Part shown: positions 5,695 through 9,254 of the stretch, piece by piece
How positions within the stretch are numbered: the first letter of the stretch is position 1
Layout of the letters: each line of letters opens with the position of its first letter
DNA from: CAYJRW01 sp964372865
GTDB taxonomy: Bacteria; Patescibacteriota; Minisyncoccia; Minisyncoccales; 2-12-FULL-40-12
Length of the DNA: 9,254 nucleotides
Assembly (NCBI GenBank): GCA_964372865.1
Contig: CAYJRW010000021.1
Span: forward strand, 1 to 9,254
Reading direction: 5' to 3'
Program-made: the position numbers and the translations under genes
The notes under the pieces: model-generated
What the model was told of the DNA's origin: nothing
What the model saw: the letters and a program-made list of their open reading frames with translations, nothing else
The model's database searches: none

Positions 5695-8235
5695 TCACGG
5701 CGTTACAATATTAATTAATTTTCCAGGGACGAATATTATCTTTTTGACTTTTTTACCTCCAAGCCATTTTTTGATTTTTTCCTGAGATAACGCCAGTTTT
5801 TTGGCTTTTTCTTCTGAAATATCTGCGTCAACCTCAATCTTTTCCCTGACTTTGCCGTTGACTTGGATAACCATGGTGAAAGTTTCTTCTTTAATTAATT
5901 TTGAATCGTATTTTGGCCAAGATTGCGTGTGAATGCTATTTTTATACGTTAATCGCTGCCATAACTCTTCGGTAAGGTGCGGCGCAAAAGGAACCAAGAG
6001 CAACAATAATGTTTTCAAATTTTTTTCCGTTAATTGTTCTTTGTTTACTGACACTTCATTCACCAAAATCATCAAAGAAGAAATTGCCGTATTGAATCGC
6101 AAATTCTCAATATCCTCAGTAACTTTTTTTACGGTCTTATGCAATAATCTTTCAATGTTGTTGTCTTTTTGGATTTTGGATTTTAATTTTGGTTTTTGAT
6201 TTTTTATTTTTGCATTTACTACATCCCATACTTTTTGAAGAAACCTCTTTGCTCCTTTCAGGCCTTTTGTGTCCCAAGCAATTGTCTCTGAAAATGGCCC
6301 CATAAACATCTCATAAATCCTTAAAGTGTCTGCTCCGTATTGGTTTATAATATGTTCTGGAGTAATTACGTTGCCCCGCGACTTTGACATTTTGGCTCCA
6401 TCTTCTCCCAAGATTACGCCGTGGGAAGTTCGCTTCTTGTAGGGCTCTGGTCCCAAAACTCTGGGCAAGGCTTCAATGTCCCACAAAAATTTGTAGATAA
6501 ATCGAGAGTACAATAAATGCAAAGTGGAATGCTCCATTCCGCCGTTGTACCAATCAACAGGCATCCAATATTTAAGTTTCTTTGGGTCAGCCAATTTTTT
6601 GTCATTCCGCGGGTCGCAATAGCGCAGAAAATACCAATTTGAACCTGCCCAGTTTGGCATAACATCGGTTTCCCTTTTGGCTTGGCTTTGGCATTTTGGG
6701 CATTTAACATTAACCCAATTTTTAACTTTCGCCAAGGGTGACTCGCCTGCCTCTGTGGGTTTATAATCTTTGACGTTGGGTAATTTTACGGGCAGGTCTT
6801 TTTCAGGGACGGCTACCCAGCCGCATTTTTCGCATAAAATTAGCGGTATAGGTTCGCCCCAATATCTTTGGCGGGAAAAAATCCAGTCCCTTAGTTTATA
6901 ACTAACTGTCCAGCGACCGTTGCCTTTTTTAACTATGTAATCTCCTATAGCTTTTCTGGCTCTTTCAGTTGGCATTCCGTTAAACCTACCCGCATTCATC
7001 ATCACCCCTTCTCCAGTATAGGCTCTCTCAAACCCTCCACCAGAAATTACTAATGGAGCTTTGACTGGTAATTCTTTCTTTTCCTTTAATGGTTTAATAA
7101 CTTCAACTACCGGTAAATTATAGATTTGGGCAAATTCAAAATCCCTCTGGTCGTGGGCTGGAGTGCATTTAACAATACCTGTACCATACTCATATATGAC
7201 AAAATTAGCTATATAAATAGGCATTCTTCTGCCCGATAAATGATTAATAACATACCGACCAGTGAAAAAGCCTTCTTTTTTCTTTTCAACGTTTATTGGG
7301 TCTTTTATTTTCTCTTGAATAACTTTTTTACAGAATTCATTTGTCCCCTTTTCATAGTTTGTTCCTTTTACCAAAATCTCTATTTGAGGATGTTCCGGAG
7401 CAATGACCATAAAGGTTGAGCCCCAAGTAGTATGAGGCCACGTAGAAAACGTCTTTAATTTAAGATTCATTCCTTCAACTTGCCAAGTCTCTTCTAACCC
7501 TTCGCTTCGACCAATCCAATCTTTCTGTAACGTCTTTACCTTTTCCGGATAATCCACCTTGTCCAAATCCTCAATTAAACGGTCAGCATATTTAGTAATC
7601 TTTAGCAACCACTGCTCTTTGTCTTTTTTGGTTACTTTGGTTCCGCATCTCTCGCATTTTCCTTCAACCACTTCTTCGTTCGCCAAACCAATCTTGCAGG
7701 AAGGACACCAGTTAATGGGCATTTTTGTCTTGTAAGCCAGCCCCTTTTTGAAAAGCTGCAGAAAAATCCACTGAGTCCACTTATAATAAGAAGGGTCTGT
7801 GGTGTTGACTTCCCTGCTCCAATCAAAAGAAAGCCCTATGCTTTTTTGCTGGCTCTTGAAAAAAGATGTATTTTTCTTTGTGGCAATTTTTGGGTGAATT
7901 CCGGTTTTGATGGCATAGTTTTCCGTGGGCAGGCCAAAAGCGTCCCAGCCCATCGGGAATAAAACATTAAAACCTTCCATCCTTCTTTTTCGCGAAATTA
8001 CGTCAAAGGCAATGTAGGGCCGGCAGTGCCCCACATGAAGTCCTTCTCCCGAAGGATACGGAAACTCAACCAAAATATAGGACTTCTTTTTTTTGGAAGG
8101 AAATTTCGCCCAATATATCCCGCTTTTTTCCCAGACCCTCTGCCATTTTGTTTCAATCTTGTAAAGGTCGCTGAGACTTCGCCTCATCTCCCATCTGTTT
8201 TTTTGTTTCACAAAAACTTGATGATTGTAGCGCAT
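5695..8235 (-). CDS. leuS: Leucyl-tRNA synthetase
   Basis: Charges tRNA-Leu with leucine; class I synthetase. Numbering from ATG 8235 (846 residues): the HIGH-type motif HVGH (67-70), a zinc knuckle with CPSC (177-180) and CERC (194-197), the CP1 editing domain from about 245, a second cysteine set with CEKC (468-471) and CPKC (512-515), KMSKS (615-619), the anticodon-binding helical domain, and the C-terminal VNGKVREK ending in a standard VPGKLINIV. The editing loop is unusual: STWPHTTWG (264-272) stands where most bacterial enzymes have TTRPDT, while the aspartates of HDQRD (361-365) are kept. The start is uncertain. ATG 8187 (830 residues, MRRSLSDLYKIETKWQ) fits the family better, whereas ATG 8235 would sit only about 5 bases after the predicted transcription start. 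Neither has a well-spaced ribosome site. It ends in TGA. Confidence 0.97.
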   Translation of the reverse strand: MRYNHQVFVKQKNRWEMRRSLSDLYKIETKWQRVWEKSGIYWAKFPSKKKKSYILVEFPYPSGEGLHVGHCRPYIAFDVISRKRRMEGFNVLFPMGWDAFGLPTENYAIKTGIHPKIATKKNTSFFKSQQKSIGLSFDWSREVNTTDPSYYKWTQWIFLQLFKKGLAYKTKMPINWCPSCKIGLANEEVVEGKCERCGTKVTKKDKEQWLLKITKYADRLIEDLDKVDYPEKVKTLQKDWIGRSEGLEETWQVEGMNLKLKTFSTWPHTTWGSTFMVIAPEHPQIEILVKGTNYEKGTNEFCKKVIQEKIKDPINVEKKKEGFFTGRYVINHLSGRRMPIYIANFVIYEYGTGIVKCTPAHDQRDFEFAQIYNLPVVEVIKPLKEKKELPVKAPLVISGGGFERAYTGEGVMMNAGRFNGMPTERARKAIGDYIVKKGNGRWTVSYKLRDWIFSRQRYWGEPIPLILCEKCGWVAVPEKDLPVKLPNVKDYKPTEAGESPLAKVKNWVNVKCPKCQSQAKRETDVMPNWAGSNWYFLRYCDPRNDKKLADPKKLKYWMPVDWYNGGMEHSTLHLLYSRFIYKFLWDIEALPRVLGPEPYKKRTSHGVILGEDGAKMSKSRGNVITPEHIINQYGADTLRIYEMFMGPFSETIAWDTKGLKGAKRFLQKVWDVVNAKIKNQKPKLKSKIQKDNNIERLLHKTVKKVTEDIENLRFNTAISSLMILVNEVSVNKEQLTEKNLKTLLLLLVPFAPHLTEELWQRLTYKNSIHTQSWPKYDSKLIKEETFTMVIQVNGKVREKIEVDADISEEKAKKLALSQEKIKKWLGGKKVKKIIFVPGKLINIVTP

Positions 8236-8247
8236 ATGAGATTTCTA

Positions 8248-8276
8248 ATTTTATCTTTTTTTTCTTATTTTGTCTA
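8248..8276 (-). promoter_or_regulatory. Sigma70-like promoter for leuS
   Basis: On the minus strand TAGACA (8276-8271) is followed after exactly 17 bases by TAAAAT (8253-8248); each box matches five of six consensus positions. The predicted transcription start is near 8240. It lies right after the terminator-like hairpin of the purB stub, consistent with a fresh transcript for leuS and perhaps glmS. The AT-rich context raises the chance of a random match. Confidence 0.55.
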
Positions 8277-8432
8277 TTTGCCACTTAAAAAAATAAGAGG
8301 CGCCCTATAGAGAGCGCAAAATACTTTGGCTTCCAAAACAGCGATTTCAACCTCCAGCCAATGAGCATATCTTGCATCTTTTTCCCAAATTTCCCGCATT
8401 TCAGGCAAAATATACTTTTCCAGTTCCAGCAT
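8274..8432 (-). pseudogene. purB: Truncated adenylosuccinate lyase (PurB N-terminal stub)
   Basis: A 52-residue ORF whose first 35 residues read as the N-terminus of PurB: LEKYILPEMREIW (3-16) and YAHWLEVEIAVLEA (22-35), matching the family pattern of (E/K)RY..PEM..IW, then WLEVE.AVLEA. Full-length PurB is about 430 residues and cleaves two succinyl intermediates in purine synthesis. Here homology stops after LEA, and the remaining 17 residues are encoded by a terminator-like hairpin and its T tract, ending in TAG at 8276-8274. The start is preceded by GAGGTG at 8443-8438 with a 5-base gap, the best ribosome site in the window. It follows prs by 19 bp, so an intact prs-purB pair may once have existed. 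The rest of purB is absent from the window. It cannot be catalytic; whether it is still made as a peptide is unknown. Confidence 0.75.
8286..8317 (-). terminator. Terminator-like hairpin within the purB stub
   Basis: On the minus strand GCGCTC (8317-8312) pairs with GGGCGC (8305-8300) over a 6-base loop, with one G-U pair. After six bases comes a run of seven T (8293-8287). The gap between stem and T run makes it a moderate candidate. It would end the prs transcript just before the leuS promoter. Confidence 0.5.
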
Positions 8433-8451
8433 TTTTACACCTCTCTTTGTG

Positions 8452-9254
8452 TTATTTTGTTTTCAATGTTCTTGCAATTAAATTTTCTATATCAACGTTT
8501 GCTTCTTTTCGGTTAATGGTGTTAGCGAGATATAATTTCGTAAATCTACTTTTTACTTTTTTGATGCCTTCTGTCAATACTCCATGAGTGGCTAAAGCGA
8601 AAATTTGTTCAGCTCCCGATTTTTTGAGCGTATCATAACATCGCAAAAGAGTGCCGCCGGTTCCAATAATGTCATCAACAACCGCTATTTTCTTTCCTTT
8701 AACCGTTATTTTTGCCGAAAAATATTTTGTTTTAAAAGCATGTAGGCGCTTTTTATTTAGCCCCTTAATTCCAGTTCTTCTTTGTCCTCCTTTGTCTGGC
8801 GACAAAAATAAAATATCTTTGCCAAAATCCTGCTGCGCTTTCTTTATTAACAAGGGAACTGCTAAAACACTTACAACAGGATATTTTTTGACCCAATCAC
8901 GGCGGCCAAAATGGGGGTCAATTATGTAAATTTTTTGAACTTTATAATAATTGATTAATTTTTTAATCAGCGACTCTGCAGCATTGGTTTCACCGAATTT
9001 AAACACCCTGTCCTGCCTGCCATAAGGGAAATAAGTAAAAAATACTTCAGGCCTCACTCCTCTATCTTTCAGTATCTGCAAAATTATTTCAAGTTCTACC
9101 AAACCAGAATTTGGATTGGGGGCTCTTGATTGCAAAACCACCACTCTTTTATTTTTCAATTTGTTTGCTTCAGCTATCCTGACATAAATCTCTCCATCCG
9201 GGAAAAAATAATTTTTCACCTTTATTTTTTTCTTCAGCCGCCTTGCCAAATGCT
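8452..9254 (-). CDS. prs: Ribose-phosphate pyrophosphokinase (PRPP synthetase), 5' end outside the window
   Basis: Makes PRPP from ribose-5-phosphate and ATP for nucleotide, histidine and tryptophan synthesis. The frame is open to the window edge, and about 267 residues are visible. Comparison with the family (which has roughly ten to twenty residues before FPDGEIYVRI) implies that only a short N-terminal piece is missing, so the in-frame TTG at 9249 is not taken as the start. Motifs in order: FPDGEIYVRI, TYFPYGRQDR (ATP site), IDPHFGRRDW (metal-binding D and H), SPDKGGQRR, a basic catalytic-loop segment NKKRL, the PRPP-binding signature AVVDDIIGTGGTL, and ATHGVL. The visible length suggests a short, roughly 280-residue form rather than the usual bacterial 310-320. 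It ends in TAA, 19 bp before the purB stub. Confidence 0.93.
   Translation of the reverse strand, partial: HLARRLKKKIKVKNYFFPDGEIYVRIAEANKLKNKRVVVLQSRAPNPNSGLVELEIILQILKDRGVRPEVFFTYFPYGRQDRVFKFGETNAAESLIKKLINYYKVQKIYIIDPHFGRRDWVKKYPVVSVLAVPLLIKKAQQDFGKDILFLSPDKGGQRRTGIKGLNKKRLHAFKTKYFSAKITVKGKKIAVVDDIIGTGGTLLRCYDTLKKSGAEQIFALATHGVLTEGIKKVKSRFTKLYLANTINRKEANVDIENLIARTLKTK

Noticed and set aside
6414..6710. 98-codon minus-strand open frame inside leuS
   Set aside because: It overlaps the conserved catalytic region of LeuRS in another frame and resembles no protein.

Overview
All genes in this window read on the minus strand, so the biological order runs from the high coordinates down: prs (cut by the window edge), a stub of purB, leuS, glmS, an IS200-like REP-associated transposase between palindromes, a Nudix gene with a broken frame, a YvcK/GlmR-family gene, an archaeal-type glmU, and a small zinc-ribbon ORF ahead of a terminator. 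The sequence is AT-rich and compact: several genes touch or overlap, and most starts lack a strong Shine-Dalgarno. The LeuRS carries two zinc-ribbon cysteine sets, and the GlmU is of the archaeal bifunctional sugar-1-phosphate nucleotidylyltransferase/acetyltransferase type. Together these suggest a small-genome bacterium such as a Candidate Phyla Radiation (Patescibacteria/Parcubacteria) member. That placement is inference from gene type and style; no marker such as 16S rRNA is present.

Right part (about 8230-9254): the PRPP synthetase gene is followed 19 bp later by an ORF that begins as a textbook adenylosuccinate lyase (PurB), with a good ribosome binding site. After about 35 residues it runs into a terminator-like hairpin and stops at 52 residues. 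A strong sigma70-like promoter follows directly and probably drives leuS.

Middle part (2949-8235): leuS and glmS are full length. Between glmS and the Nudix gene sits an approximately 0.8 kb insertion unit: a Y1/HUH transposase of the RAYT (TnpA_REP) group with a perfect 20-bp-arm palindrome at its downstream end and a related imperfect hairpin at its upstream end.

Left part (49-2948): the Nudix, YvcK/GlmR and GlmU genes are packed head to tail (TAG next to ATG, then a 13-bp overlap). With glmS on the other side of the insertion, this forms a UDP-N-acetylglucosamine supply cluster: GlmS makes glucosamine-6-phosphate, GlmU makes UDP-GlcNAc, and YvcK/GlmR is known in Bacillus subtilis as a UDP-GlcNAc-binding regulator of GlmS. 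The phosphoglucosamine mutase step (GlmM) is not in the window. I think the transposase entered an ancestral glmS-nudix-glmR-glmU run. Three genes here look eroded or need recoding: the Nudix frameshift, the in-frame TGA in the zinc-ribbon ORF, and the purB stub.
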